From Paraburkholderia sp. NMBU_R16 (lineage in GTDB: Bacteria; Pseudomonadota; Gammaproteobacteria; Burkholderiales; Burkholderiaceae): a DNA stretch of 38,827 bases. The stretch spans positions 1 to 38,827 of the forward strand of contig NZ_JAAAYE010000053.1 of assembly GCF_013282575.1 (NCBI RefSeq), given 5' to 3'. The notes beneath the pieces are model-generated. The model was not told where the DNA came from. It saw only the letters and a program-made list of their open reading frames with translations, and searched no databases. The first letter of the stretch is position 1. Each line of letters starts with the position of its first letter. A program made the position numbers and the translations under genes. Of the stretch, positions 6,381 to 14,836 are shown piece after piece.

Positions 6381-7811
6381 TCAATCCGCGCCGTAACCGA
6401 CCAATGCCTTCGTTTCCAGGTATTCGCGCAGGCCCGCTTCTCCCCACTCGCGGCCGTTGCCCGAGCGCTTGTAGCCGCCGAACGGCGCATTGAAATCGAC
6501 GGGCGGATAGTTCAGATGCACGCCTCCCGCACGCAACGCACGGGCCACCTTGCGGGCGCGCACGATGTCGCCCGATTGCACGTAAGCGGCAAGACCGTAG
6601 TCGGTGCCGTTGGCAATTGCGATGGCTTCATCTTCGCGGTCGTATGGCATCATCGACAGCACCGGCCCGAATATTTCCTCGCGCGCGATTGTCATGTCGG
6701 GCGTGACGTCGGCGAAGACGGTCGGCTTCGCGTAGTAGCCTTTCTCGATGCCGGCAGGCAACCCCGTGCCGCCCGTGACAAGTCGCGCGCCTTCATCGAT
6801 GCCCTTCTGGATCAACGCCTGCACGCGCTCGAACTGATTGCGGTTGACGAGCGGCCCGAGCTGCGTGGACGGTTCGTCGGTCGGCCCGACGCGGTAAGAC
6901 TGCGCCGCGCGCTTCGCGATCTGCGCGGCGTCGTTCATCAGTTGACGCGGCACCAGCATGCGCGTCGGGATCGAGCATGATTGGCCCGAGTTCGTGAAGC
7001 ATGCCGCGACGCCGCGCTTCACGGCTTCTTCGAGGTCGACGTCATCGAGCAAGATGTTCGCGGACTTGCCGCCCAACTCCTGCGCAACGCGCTTGACCGT
7101 CGGCGCGGCCGATTGCGCGACGAGCACGCCCGCGCGCGTCGAACCCGTGAACGACACCATATCGATATCCGGGTGCGCCGCAATCGCTTCGCCGACGCCC
7201 GGACCATCGCCGTTCACGAGATTGAACACGCCCGCGGGCAATTTCGCTTCGTCCAGCACTTCGGCGAACAGCAACGCGCTCAGCGGCGAATATTCGCTGG
7301 GCTTGAGCACCATCGTGCAACCGGCCGCGAGCGCGGGCGCAATCTTCACGACGATCTGATTGACAGGCCAGTTCCAGGGTGTGATCAGTCCGCACACGCC
7401 GATCGCTTCGAACACGACACGCGTGTTGTCGCGCTGCTCTTCAAATTGGAAGCGCTCGAGCACGTCGATCAGCGCGTTCAGATGCGCCGGGCCGCGTGCC
7501 GCCTGACCGCTGTGGGCAAACGTAATGGGCGCGCCCATCTCGCGGCGCATCGCCTCCGCGAATTCGTCGTAGCGGCGCTCATAGATCCCCAGCACGCGCC
7601 GCAGCATCGCGACACGCTCGGCCACGCTCGTCGCGGACCATGCGGGAAACGCGCGGCGCGCAGCGGCGACGGCGCGGTCGACGTCTTGCGCATTGCCGAG
7701 TGCGATGCGCTCGAACGGCGCTTCGGTGGACGGATCGACGATGTCGAACCGTTGGTCGGAGGTTGGCTCGACCCAGTGTCCGTCGATATAAAACTGTGCT
7801 GCATGTGACAT
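6381..7811 (-). CDS. NAD(P)-dependent aldehyde dehydrogenase
   Basis: A 476-residue ALDH-superfamily enzyme. Visible motifs in order are ITPWNWPVNQIVVKIAPALA (cofactor entry), VSFTGSTRAG (Rossmann turn), the general-base Glu in AQELGGKSANILL, the nucleophilic Cys in CFTNSGQSCSIPTR, and EEIFGPVLSMMPY. The length matches the family. It oxidises an aldehyde to the acid and would naturally follow one of the HIBADH-type enzymes, which generate semialdehydes. The start is taken as the ATG at 7811, beginning MSHAAQFYIDGHW, where homology to ALDHs begins. The frame extends to 7850 into the preceding gene but without a ribosome binding site. The 22-bp gap to the upstream HIBADH-type gene indicates co-transcription. 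Confidence 0.92.
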   Translation of the reverse strand: MSHAAQFYIDGHWVEPTSDQRFDIVDPSTEAPFERIALGNAQDVDRAVAAARRAFPAWSATSVAERVAMLRRVLGIYERRYDEFAEAMRREMGAPITFAHSGQAARGPAHLNALIDVLERFQFEEQRDNTRVVFEAIGVCGLITPWNWPVNQIVVKIAPALAAGCTMVLKPSEYSPLSALLFAEVLDEAKLPAGVFNLVNGDGPGVGEAIAAHPDIDMVSFTGSTRAGVLVAQSAAPTVKRVAQELGGKSANILLDDVDLEEAVKRGVAACFTNSGQSCSIPTRMLVPRQLMNDAAQIAKRAAQSYRVGPTDEPSTQLGPLVNRNQFERVQALIQKGIDEGARLVTGGTGLPAGIEKGYYAKPTVFADVTPDMTIAREEIFGPVLSMMPYDREDEAIAIANGTDYGLAAYVQSGDIVRARKVARALRAGGVHLNYPPVDFNAPFGGYKRSGNGREWGEAGLREYLETKALVGYGAD

Positions 7812-7833
7812 GGCAGAATCCAGAACAGAAAGA

Positions 7834-8721
7834 TCAATGCGCATCGCCATCGAGCAGGCGGTACATTTCGGTGTGGTCGGTCGCGTGCGTCGAACGTTGT
7901 GCGGCTTCGTCCCACAATGCCGTGCAGGTCATGCCGAGCGTCATGGGATAGCCGACCGACTGCCCGAGCGAACGTGCGATCTTCAGATCCTTGTTCATCA
8001 ATTGCAGCGCGAATCCGGAGGCGAACGTGCCGCTCAGCATGAACTGCTTCACCTTGTTTTCAGAGGTGTTGCTGCGGCCCGACGATGCGTTCAGTACGTC
8101 CGTCATCAGCCCGGGCTCGATGCCGAAGCGTTGCGCGACGTGCAGTGCCTCGACCGTCGCTGTCAGTCCCGCCGCCGACACGTAGTTGTTCAGCGCCTTC
8201 GCCGCATGCCCTGCGCCCGCGCTGCCAATGTGCAGAATGCTCTTGCCCATCGCTTCGAGCACGGGCTTGCACCGCGCGAGTTCCTCTGTCCTACCGCCGA
8301 CGAGAATCGAAAGCGTGCCCTCCTTCGCTTTCTTCACGCCGCCTGACACGGGCGCGTCAAGATACGCGAGGCAGTGCTCTTCGAGCACGGAGCCAAGCTT
8401 GCGCGAGCGTTCCGGTTCAGACGAGCTCATGTCGATCACGACGGCGCCCTTCGCGAGCAGGCTCGCCCAGCCATCTGCGCCGCCGCCGAGCAGCACGCTT
8501 TCGACGATGGCCGAATTCGGCAGCATCGTGATCAATGCGTCGAGCGACGCGGCGTTGTCCTTGCTCAGCCGTTGCGCGCCCGCTTCCGTAGCGAGCGTGT
8601 CGGCGCGTGCGGTATCGGCGTCGTCGATGAACAGGTCGAAGCCGCCGTTGACGAGGCATTGCACCATCGGCGCGCCCATCATGCCGAGCCCGATGAAACC
8701 GATTCGCTTGGGTTGTGTCAT
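7834..8721 (-). CDS. NAD(P)-dependent 3-hydroxyisobutyrate dehydrogenase-family oxidoreductase (copy B)
   Basis: A 295-residue beta-hydroxyacid dehydrogenase with the canonical motifs. These are RIGFIGLGMMGAPM for dinucleotide binding, YLDAPVSGGVKKAKEGTLS for substrate binding near residue 120, and the catalytic Lys in GAGHAAKALNNYV near 170. Of the three paralogues in module 1 this one has the most classical substrate motif, so 3-hydroxyisobutyrate or a close 3-hydroxy acid is a reasonable guess. It lies directly upstream of the aldehyde dehydrogenase (22 bp) and 12 bp downstream of the NIPSNAP gene. This placement suggests a hydroxyacid to semialdehyde to acid relay with the aldehyde dehydrogenase. 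Confidence 0.92.
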   Translation of the reverse strand: MTQPKRIGFIGLGMMGAPMVQCLVNGGFDLFIDDADTARADTLATEAGAQRLSKDNAASLDALITMLPNSAIVESVLLGGGADGWASLLAKGAVVIDMSSSEPERSRKLGSVLEEHCLAYLDAPVSGGVKKAKEGTLSILVGGRTEELARCKPVLEAMGKSILHIGSAGAGHAAKALNNYVSAAGLTATVEALHVAQRFGIEPGLMTDVLNASSGRSNTSENKVKQFMLSGTFASGFALQLMNKDLKIARSLGQSVGYPMTLGMTCTALWDEAAQRSTHATDHTEMYRLLDGDAH

Positions 8722-8733
8722 GACATCCCTCTC

Positions 8734-9060
8734 CTAGCGCAGCGCGGAAAACGCAGTCGGTGTCAGGAAGTGATTCTCGATGCGCTCGACGATCGGCCTC
8801 TCTGCTTCCGTCGCGGTGCGCCTCGTGATCCATTCGGCGTCGGCCTGAAACGCGTTCCACTTCTGCTCGCGCTCTGCGAGGCTTTCCCATTTCAGCAAAT
8901 ACGTGAGCGCATGGTTGCTGGGGCCGATCAACGTGGTCCAGAAGCCGATCTGCTCGATGCCGTACTTTTCGAAAAAACCCAGCGTGGTGGACGTGAAACG
9001 GTCGAGCAACGCCGGCAGGCGTGTCGGCGCGCAGTGATAGATGCGCATTTCAACGATCAT
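8734..9060 (-). CDS. NIPSNAP family protein
   Basis: A 108-residue ferredoxin-like-fold protein. The opening MIVEMRIYHCAPTRLPALLDRF and the middle IGFWTTLIGPSNHALTYLLKWESLAERE are characteristic of bacterial NIPSNAP proteins. Biochemical roles of these proteins are poorly known; they commonly occur in operons for degrading aromatic or cyclic acids and may act as small-molecule binding or accessory subunits. The ATG at 9060 gives the full domain. It lies between HIBADH copies C and B with gaps of 52 and 12 bp, so is part of the operon. Its function here is unassigned. Confidence 0.85.
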   Translation of the reverse strand: MIVEMRIYHCAPTRLPALLDRFTSTTLGFFEKYGIEQIGFWTTLIGPSNHALTYLLKWESLAEREQKWNAFQADAEWITRRTATEAERPIVERIENHFLTPTAFSALR

Positions 9061-9112
9061 GTCATTCTCCGTGGTTGTATTTCTGGCTAGCAGTGTCAGG
9101 AAAAAAGGCGGT

Positions 9113-10036
9113 TCAGTCCGCGAGCCCTTCGATGGACGACCACCGCTCGACGTACTTGACGAGCTCCGTCATGTCACGCGCCGTGCCGTCCTGCATCGCG
9201 GCGTAGTTCCACACCTGGCGCGCGACGCTGCCAACCCACATGGGCACGCCGAGCGCCTGGCATTCGTCGACCGCAAGGCCGATGTCCTTGCAGACGCTGC
9301 CGACGGGAAAGCCGAAATCGAACGTGCGCGGCAGCACGTGCTTCGGAAACTTGTCGAGCGTCGCGCCGTTCTTGCCGCTGCCCGCATTGATCACCGACAT
9401 CATGACCTCCGGGTCCAGACCACCGCGCATGCCCGCGACGAACGCCTCGGACGTGATCGCGAACGCCGTCGATGACAGCATGTTGTTCAGGAGCTTCAGC
9501 AATTGCCCTTGCCCGGCCTTCTCGCCCACGACGAAGACCTTGCCCAGCACGCCGAACAGGCCGCGCACCTCTTCGAGCGAGATGGGGTTGCCGGCCGCCA
9601 TGATCGCGAGCGTGCCCTTCGATGCGCCCGCCGCGCCGCCGCTCACAGGCGCATCGACGGTTTCGATTCCTTTTGCCAGCAGCGCTTCGGCGACTTCCTT
9701 TTCGATGCGCGAGCCGACCGTGGACAGATCGACCAGAATCTTGATCGCGCTGCCAACGACGAGGCCGCCGTCGCCGAGCGCGACCTGCTTGAAGATCGCG
9801 GGCGTGGGCAAGCTCGTGAACACGGTGTGCGCGCTGTCGGCCACTTCCCGCACCGATGCAGCCGCCTGCGCGCCAATCGCCTCCAGCTCCGCGACGGCCG
9901 CTTGGTCGCGGTCGTACACGATGAGGTTGTGGCCTGCTTCGATCAGCCGACGCGCCATCGGCCGGCCCATCGTGCCGACGCCGACGAAACCGAGTAAGCG
10001 ACCGCTGTGTTGATTTGATGCCTGACTACTCGACAT
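9113..10036 (-). CDS. NAD(P)-dependent 3-hydroxyisobutyrate dehydrogenase-family oxidoreductase (copy C)
   Basis: A 307-residue beta-hydroxyacid dehydrogenase. It has a slightly longer N-terminus, then LLGFVGVGTMGRPMARRL, the substrate motif TVDAPVSGGAAGASKGT near residue 125, and the catalytic Lys in AGQGQLLKLLNNML near 175, where the common GHxxK is replaced by GQLLK. The loop before the catalytic Lys is therefore different from the other two copies. Such divergence among three neighbours argues for distinct substrates rather than recent duplication. It follows the MmgE/PrpD gene by 31 bp and precedes the NIPSNAP gene by 52 bp. Confidence 0.9.
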   Translation of the reverse strand: MSSSQASNQHSGRLLGFVGVGTMGRPMARRLIEAGHNLIVYDRDQAAVAELEAIGAQAAASVREVADSAHTVFTSLPTPAIFKQVALGDGGLVVGSAIKILVDLSTVGSRIEKEVAEALLAKGIETVDAPVSGGAAGASKGTLAIMAAGNPISLEEVRGLFGVLGKVFVVGEKAGQGQLLKLLNNMLSSTAFAITSEAFVAGMRGGLDPEVMMSVINAGSGKNGATLDKFPKHVLPRTFDFGFPVGSVCKDIGLAVDECQALGVPMWVGSVARQVWNYAAMQDGTARDMTELVKYVERWSSIEGLAD

Positions 10037-10067
10037 GACAATCCTCGTAAATTAAAGGGGCGCTGCG

Positions 10068-11465
10068 TTAATCCGAGCCCCGGGCGCGCGAGAGACGCAC
10101 CACAGCGGCCGCATCGGGCTCGGCATCGAACTTCCATAGGGTGTCGACAAGCGGTTGTGCATCGATACCCGAGCGACCATAGATCGCGAGCCGGTGCAGC
10201 TTGTCCGCCAGTTCGACGTTGGCGAGCGGCGCGGCGAGACTGCCGCGCGCAGCCTGCACGCGATGCGACAGGCGTTCGCCCGAGCGCAGCACGATCGTCA
10301 CATGCGCCGATTCCACCGGCCACGCAGCATCATCGACGAACCGTAGCCGGCTCGCTATCGCGCGCAGCGACGGATCGGCCACGGCCTCATCGGTGAACTC
10401 TTCGAGTCCCGCCTTGCCGCGCGACAGCGCCACTGCCACGGCATGCTGCGCGCTGACCTGCGATTCGCGGCCCGTGCGTACGCCTGGCCGGTCGGTGCGC
10501 TCGCGCAGCAGCGGATGCCCTGTCAGCTCGATCTCTTCGATATCGTCGATGGACCAGCGCGCGTCGCGGCGCAGATCGAGGCACGCATCGATAACCGGAT
10601 TGAGCACCACACCGCACGGATACGGCTTGTAGGTGTTCTTCAGCAGCGCCCACTCGCGCCCAAGGTCTTGCGTGAGTTCTTGCCAGTGCGGCGTCGACGC
10701 CGTCACGCGCAGGAAGCCACGTTCACCTTCGAGCGGAGCAACAGGGCCCGAGAAACCCTCTTCGGCGAGCAGCGCCGACAGCAGCCCATTGCGCGCCGCG
10801 TTGCCGACGCTGATGCTCTTGGACATCGTGCCGAGCGTTTCGACCAGTCCGCCTGTCTGAGCGGACGCATTGCCGAGCGCCCACACGATGGCCTGCTCAC
10901 CGAGTCCGCGCGCTTTCGCTGCAGCCGCAGCCGCGCCGAACACCCCGCATGTCGACGTGATGTGCCAGCCGCGCTGATAGTGCTCGGGCGACACCGCATT
11001 GGCGATGCGGCACTCGACTTCCACGCCGATCACGAACGCGAGGAGCAGCGCCTCGCCGCTCATCGCATGCGACTCGGCGAGCGCAAACAGCGCGGCGGCG
11101 ACGGGCGCCGTCGGATGGAGGATGGTCGGGATATGCGTGTCGTCGAAGTCGTATACGTTCGCGCTCATCGCGTTGAGCGCGGCCGCGCTCAGCATGTCCG
11201 TGCGTTCGCTGCGGCCGATGAGGGTCGCGTCGTTGCCGGCGCAAAAGCGGCCATTGACGGACACGGCCTTCTCGAGCGTCGGATCGTTCGAACCCGCCAA
11301 TGCGACGGCGAAGTAATTGACGAGCGAACGTTTCGCTTCGCGGCTCACGGCAACGGGCACGTCGCGCCACTGCGTATCGGCCACGAAGCGCGCGAGCGCG
11401 CGGGTCAGTTCACCGTTTTGCAGAGCGCGTACATCGGTGGGATCAGCCTGCAAGCCAGCCTCCAT
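10068..11465 (-). CDS. MmgE/PrpD family protein
   Basis: A 465-residue member of the MmgE/PrpD family, which includes 2-methylcitrate dehydratase and cis-aconitate decarboxylase. The N-terminal helical domain contains the conserved YDFDDTHIPTILHPTAPVAAAL (about residues 105-126), with the Asp and His residues typical of the active site. Later come SISVGNAARNGLLSALLAEEGF and KPYPCGVVLNPVIDA, also family-typical. Members dehydrate or decarboxylate tricarboxylic or branched hydroxy-dicarboxylic acids. The start overlaps the end of the upstream SDR by 23 bp, indicating translational coupling. No better internal start was found. In this operon it may dehydrate a hydroxy-acid made by the SDR or released by the lactonase. 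Confidence 0.88.
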   Translation of the reverse strand: MEAGLQADPTDVRALQNGELTRALARFVADTQWRDVPVAVSREAKRSLVNYFAVALAGSNDPTLEKAVSVNGRFCAGNDATLIGRSERTDMLSAAALNAMSANVYDFDDTHIPTILHPTAPVAAALFALAESHAMSGEALLLAFVIGVEVECRIANAVSPEHYQRGWHITSTCGVFGAAAAAAKARGLGEQAIVWALGNASAQTGGLVETLGTMSKSISVGNAARNGLLSALLAEEGFSGPVAPLEGERGFLRVTASTPHWQELTQDLGREWALLKNTYKPYPCGVVLNPVIDACLDLRRDARWSIDDIEEIELTGHPLLRERTDRPGVRTGRESQVSAQHAVAVALSRGKAGLEEFTDEAVADPSLRAIASRLRFVDDAAWPVESAHVTIVLRSGERLSHRVQAARGSLAAPLANVELADKLHRLAIYGRSGIDAQPLVDTLWKFDAEPDAAAVVRLSRARGSD

Positions 11466-12228
11466 CGATCGGCATCATCGCGCCCGTGATCTGGCTGGCC
11501 GATGGCCCGCACAGAAACACGACCATATCGCCGACATGCGCAGCGTCGACGAGTTCGCCCGTCGGCTGCTTGCCTTTGAGGAACTCGCGCACGGCATCGC
11601 CACGATCCAGACCGCGCTCGTCCATCAGTGCATGGATGCGGCCGTCGATGTTCGGCGTGAGCACCGAGCCCGGGCAGATCGCATTGCACGTGATGCCCTG
11701 ACTCAAAGTTTCGATCGCCACCGAGCGCGTGAGCCCGAGAAGCGCCGTCTTGGTCGTCACATAGTCGGCGCGATTGGCGACGGCGCGCGCGCCGTATACC
11801 GACGTCATGTTGAAAATACGTCCCCAGCCGCGCTCGCGCATGCCGGGCAACACCAACTGGATCGCGCGGAACGCGGCCGTGAGATTCACGGCGAGCGCAC
11901 TGTTCCAGCGATCGAGGGGAAACGCCTCGATGGCCGCAAAATGCCGGACCACGGCATTGTTGATCAGGATGTCGAGCGAACGCACACTCTCTGTGGCCGT
12001 GGCGATCAGCGTATCGACACCCGCCGGCGTCGCGAGATCGGCTTGCACATAGGTGACGTTCACATCGAACACGTGCTCCAGCTCGTCCATCGTGCGCATC
12101 ATCTGCCCCGGCGTTTCGAGCCCGTGCAGTACGATGTCGCATCCGGCGCCCGCCAGCGCCCGCGCCATGGCGAGACCCAGGCCGTTCGACGAGCCCGTGA
12201 CGAGCGCGCTCTTGCCTTTCAAGATCAT
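11443..12228 (-). CDS. Short-chain dehydrogenase/reductase, 3-hydroxybutyrate dehydrogenase-like
   Basis: A 261-residue classical SDR. It has the cofactor motif VTGSSNGLGLAMA near residues 10-22, the NNA motif in DILINNAVVRHFAA (NNAV rather than the common NNAG), the catalytic Ser in NMTSVYGARA, and Tyr-Lys in YVTTKTALLGLTRSVAIE. The overall pattern, including NAICPGSVLTPNI and the end MMPIDGGWLAG, resembles D-3-hydroxybutyrate dehydrogenases. It probably oxidises a 3-hydroxy acid to the 3-oxo acid. It is 12 bp downstream of the lactonase gene and overlaps the MmgE/PrpD start, so these three genes form a tight translational unit. Confidence 0.9.
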   Translation of the reverse strand: MILKGKSALVTGSSNGLGLAMARALAGAGCDIVLHGLETPGQMMRTMDELEHVFDVNVTYVQADLATPAGVDTLIATATESVRSLDILINNAVVRHFAAIEAFPLDRWNSALAVNLTAAFRAIQLVLPGMRERGWGRIFNMTSVYGARAVANRADYVTTKTALLGLTRSVAIETLSQGITCNAICPGSVLTPNIDGRIHALMDERGLDRGDAVREFLKGKQPTGELVDAAHVGDMVVFLCGPSASQITGAMMPIDGGWLAG

Positions 12229-12240
12229 CTGCCGCCTCGC

Positions 12241-13041
12241 TTAGCGCATTTCCGCGTCGAGCCGCACGATCCAGCCGTCCGTCTCGCGGTCATGCGACGG
12301 ATAGCGCGTCAGCACCGCCGGATCGTGGCCGGGAATCACATGATTCGGCGAGCTCGCCAGACGATGCGCGGCTTCGTAGCCTTCGAGCATGTCGCCGACG
12401 TTGTAGACGACGGGAAATGGGCGATGCGTCTGCATGTTCGCGTAGAAGTGCGAAGCGTCCGATGCCAGCACCACCCAGCCTCGTTGCGTATGGACGCGCA
12501 CGATCTGCAGGCCGTTCGTATGTCCGCCGACCCAATGCACGCTCAATCCAGGCGTGATCTCCGACGCGCCGTCATGGAACTGCACACGCCCTTCGAACAG
12601 GCGGCCGACCATCGACTTCACATCCTCCGGTTCGAACGGATGACTCAGCGCGTGATGACACATGCAGCGGCCCGTGCAATACGCCATCTCCCGATCCTGA
12701 AGGTGATAACGCGCGCGCGGGAACAGCGAGTGATTGCCCGCGTGGTCGTAGTGCATGTGCGTGATGATCACGTCTTCGACGTCACCGGCGCGAATGCCGA
12801 TCTGCTTGAGCCCACGCTCGACCGTGTTCGTGATCGTGCGGCCACGCTTGTCGGCCATCGCCTGGTCGAAACCTGTGTCGACGATGAACGAGCGCGTCTG
12901 GCCCACCACGGCCCATACGAAGTAATCAAGCGGCATCGGCACATCGTGAGAGTCGCCGCCAATAAAGTTGTCGCCTGAGCGGCGCTCGAAATGCGCGTAC
13001 TTGACTGCGTAGATCCTGTAGTTCTCAGCGGGCGATGACAT
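12241..13041 (-). CDS. Metallo-beta-lactamase-fold lactonase, N-acyl-homoserine lactonase family
   Basis: A 266-residue MBL-fold hydrolase. The dinuclear metal motif HMHYDHAGN (HxHxDH) is near residue 95, with further ligands in GGHTNG (about 175), VLASDASHFY (about 195) and the C-terminal VIPGHDPAV. This is the architecture of the AiiA-like lactonases. Despite the family name, members in catabolic operons often open pathway lactones rather than quorum signals. The start at 13041 is fixed by AAGGA upstream; the frame extends much further as an antisense shadow of the MFS gene and is not real there. It lies 53 bp after the MFS gene. It likely hydrolyses the imported or first-formed lactone of module 1. 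Confidence 0.88.
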   Translation of the reverse strand: MSSPAENYRIYAVKYAHFERRSGDNFIGGDSHDVPMPLDYFVWAVVGQTRSFIVDTGFDQAMADKRGRTITNTVERGLKQIGIRAGDVEDVIITHMHYDHAGNHSLFPRARYHLQDREMAYCTGRCMCHHALSHPFEPEDVKSMVGRLFEGRVQFHDGASEITPGLSVHWVGGHTNGLQIVRVHTQRGWVVLASDASHFYANMQTHRPFPVVYNVGDMLEGYEAAHRLASSPNHVIPGHDPAVLTRYPSHDRETDGWIVRLDAEMR

Positions 13042-13094
13042 GTCTGAAGTGTCCTTTTGTGTGCTAATCCGTGCGGAAATCCTTGCGTAGCCCT

Positions 13095-14504
13095 TCACTG
13101 CGCCGCGGCCCGTGCGCTTCCTTCCAGCGCTTGCGTGCTCGTGGCGTCGGCGGCGATCGCTTCGAGCGAGCGGTGCTTCGTTTCCGCCCCGAGCACGCCG
13201 ACGATCAGCGCCTGTATCAGCAGCGTGCCGACAATCAGCGCCAGCACGCCGGATATACCGAAGCGCATGAAGGCGCCCGCCACCGCATACGGCACGACGA
13301 TGCTGACCGCGCGGCCTACCGTGTTCGCCAGCCCCGAGCCGCGTAACCGCAGTTCGGTCGGGAACAGTTCGGGCACATACGTGGCGACGCTGAACGACGA
13401 CAGCACGTAGATGCCGGCCGTGATCGCAAAGCCCAGCGCCGTGATCGCCACCGCCGACTGTGCGAAGGGATAGGCAATGCCAAAGCCCGCGCATACGAGC
13501 GAAAACAAAACGATGCCCCACTTTCGGCCAACGCGCTCGGCGAGCATAAATGCGATCAGCGAGCCCACCGGGCCGCCCGCGAACATCAGCGCCGTGATGC
13601 CGAGCGAGTTCGACACGCTGTGTCCCTGCTTGACGAGGAACGTGGGTATCCAACTGACGAATGCGTAATTGACGGTGAAGAGCGCAACGAGAACCGTGAT
13701 GGCCGTGATCGTGCGCGTCAGTAGCCGGCGCGAGAACAGATCGCGGAGCCGGCCGGCCTCGCTCGAATCGCTCGCATAGGAGGAGTCGCGAGCAAGAGAT
13801 TCCGTGGCGCCTACGGTGCTGTCCGCGGGGCCGCCGCACGCCGCCTCGATGCGCTCGACGATCTGCCGCGCTTCGGCGTTGCGTCCGCGCGCAGCGAGCC
13901 AGCGGGGCGACTCCGGCATCGACTTGCGCAGGAACCAGACGAACAGCGCGCCGCATCCCGCTATCGCAAACATCCAGCGCCAGCCGTAGTGCGGGACGAT
14001 CAGCCAGCCAAGGAAGGTCGACAGAAACAGCGACGTGTTGATGATCAAATTGAGGATCGTGCCAAAGCGGCCGCGCCAGTTCGCGGGAATGAACTCGCTG
14101 AGCGTGCCGTATCCGACTACGATTTCCGCCCCCATGCCGACACCCATCACGAGACGGAAGAAGATCAGCCAGTACATCGACGGCGCTAACGCCGCGGCAA
14201 TCGAAGCGAAGCCGTAGATGCCGAGGTTGAACTGATAGCAGAAGCGGCGCCCGAACCGGTCACCGAGCAGCCCGGAGAGCCACGCACCCGTCATCATGCC
14301 GATGAAGGTGACGGAGACGAAGGTCGCGTTCAGACCCAGTGTGGATTTGCCGCTGTGGATCATCGCCGCAAGCACCGTGCCGGCGATGTAGATGTCGAAC
14401 GAATCGAAATACATTCCGGCTGCGATCAGCCCCAAAAGGCGCCAATGGAAGCTGGACAAGGGAAGTTTGTCCAGGCGGGCTCCGATGTTGGCTTCCATCT
14501 GCAT
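13095..14504 (-). CDS. MFS transporter, sugar/organic-acid porter type
   Basis: A 469-residue carrier with twelve predicted membrane segments, and the promoter-proximal gene of module 1. TM1 holds GMYFDSFDIYIAGTVLA. The loop 2-3 motif is GLLGDRFGRRFCYQ, the sugar-porter PESPRWL motif lies at the central loop near residue 200, and the second-half motif VPELFPTELRLRGSG near 390. These point to the SP or AAHS groups that import sugar acids or aromatic acids by proton symport. GGAG eight bases before the ATG at 14504 sets the start. A strong promoter with a GntR-type operator is 80-110 bp upstream. Module 1 thus has two MFS importers, at its beginning and middle. Confidence 0.9.
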   Translation of the reverse strand: MQMEANIGARLDKLPLSSFHWRLLGLIAAGMYFDSFDIYIAGTVLAAMIHSGKSTLGLNATFVSVTFIGMMTGAWLSGLLGDRFGRRFCYQFNLGIYGFASIAAALAPSMYWLIFFRLVMGVGMGAEIVVGYGTLSEFIPANWRGRFGTILNLIINTSLFLSTFLGWLIVPHYGWRWMFAIAGCGALFVWFLRKSMPESPRWLAARGRNAEARQIVERIEAACGGPADSTVGATESLARDSSYASDSSEAGRLRDLFSRRLLTRTITAITVLVALFTVNYAFVSWIPTFLVKQGHSVSNSLGITALMFAGGPVGSLIAFMLAERVGRKWGIVLFSLVCAGFGIAYPFAQSAVAITALGFAITAGIYVLSSFSVATYVPELFPTELRLRGSGLANTVGRAVSIVVPYAVAGAFMRFGISGVLALIVGTLLIQALIVGVLGAETKHRSLEAIAADATSTQALEGSARAAAQ

Positions 14505-14836
14505 GGTGCTGTCTCCGAGATATTGGCTTTCTTTGGCGGGCTCGCTGCCGTCTTCTCCAGACGGCAGGCTATCCGCTCGCCGACTGATTATATTCCTGTC
14601 ATACAATCCGTCAAGGCGTCAATTCCTGAGGCTCGCCCACTGGAGAGCGTCGGGGCGAGAACATCACAGTCCGCCTAGCGCTAGGAAAGCATGTCGGTAG
14701 CCGGCGATCTCGATGTTTTGTCGTCGTTGGACAAGATCGGCTCCCCCAGCTGTAGGGAATTTGGGGCAACTAACGATTGGAGAGGCAGATCCGCCAGTTA
14801 CAGACCTTGACCTGATGAACCCCTACAGCCGAGGCA
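14505..14836. other. Intergenic region with module 1 promoter and an inverted repeat
   Basis: No gene is visible in these 332 bases. They hold the promoter of the first MFS gene (14587-14614) and, nearer the lysR gene, a perfect 9-bp inverted repeat GCTGTAGGG / CCCTACAGC whose arms (14749-14757 and 14821-14829) are 63 nt apart. Transcription from the lysR gene enters this stretch from the right. Confidence 0.6.
14587..14614 (-). promoter_or_regulatory. Main module 1 promoter with embedded GntR-type operator
   Basis: On the minus strand TTGACG (14609-14614) and a perfect TATAAT (14587-14592) are separated by 16 nt, a strong sigma70-type promoter. The spacer contains ATTGTATGACAGG (14595-14607), which shares ATTGT and GACA with the perfect dyad ATTGTCCGACAAT at 6313-6325. 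A bound FCD regulator would occlude RNA polymerase directly. Confidence 0.65.

Noticed and set aside
11317-12978. A 553-codon plus-strand frame antisense to the MmgE/PrpD, SDR and lactonase genes
   Set aside because: The opposite strand encodes three clear enzyme families; the long frame is a codon-bias shadow rich in Arg and His.
12241-13041. Quorum-quenching role for the MBL-fold lactonase
   Set aside because: It is embedded in a catabolic operon with no LuxI/LuxR genes; a pathway lactone is the simpler substrate.
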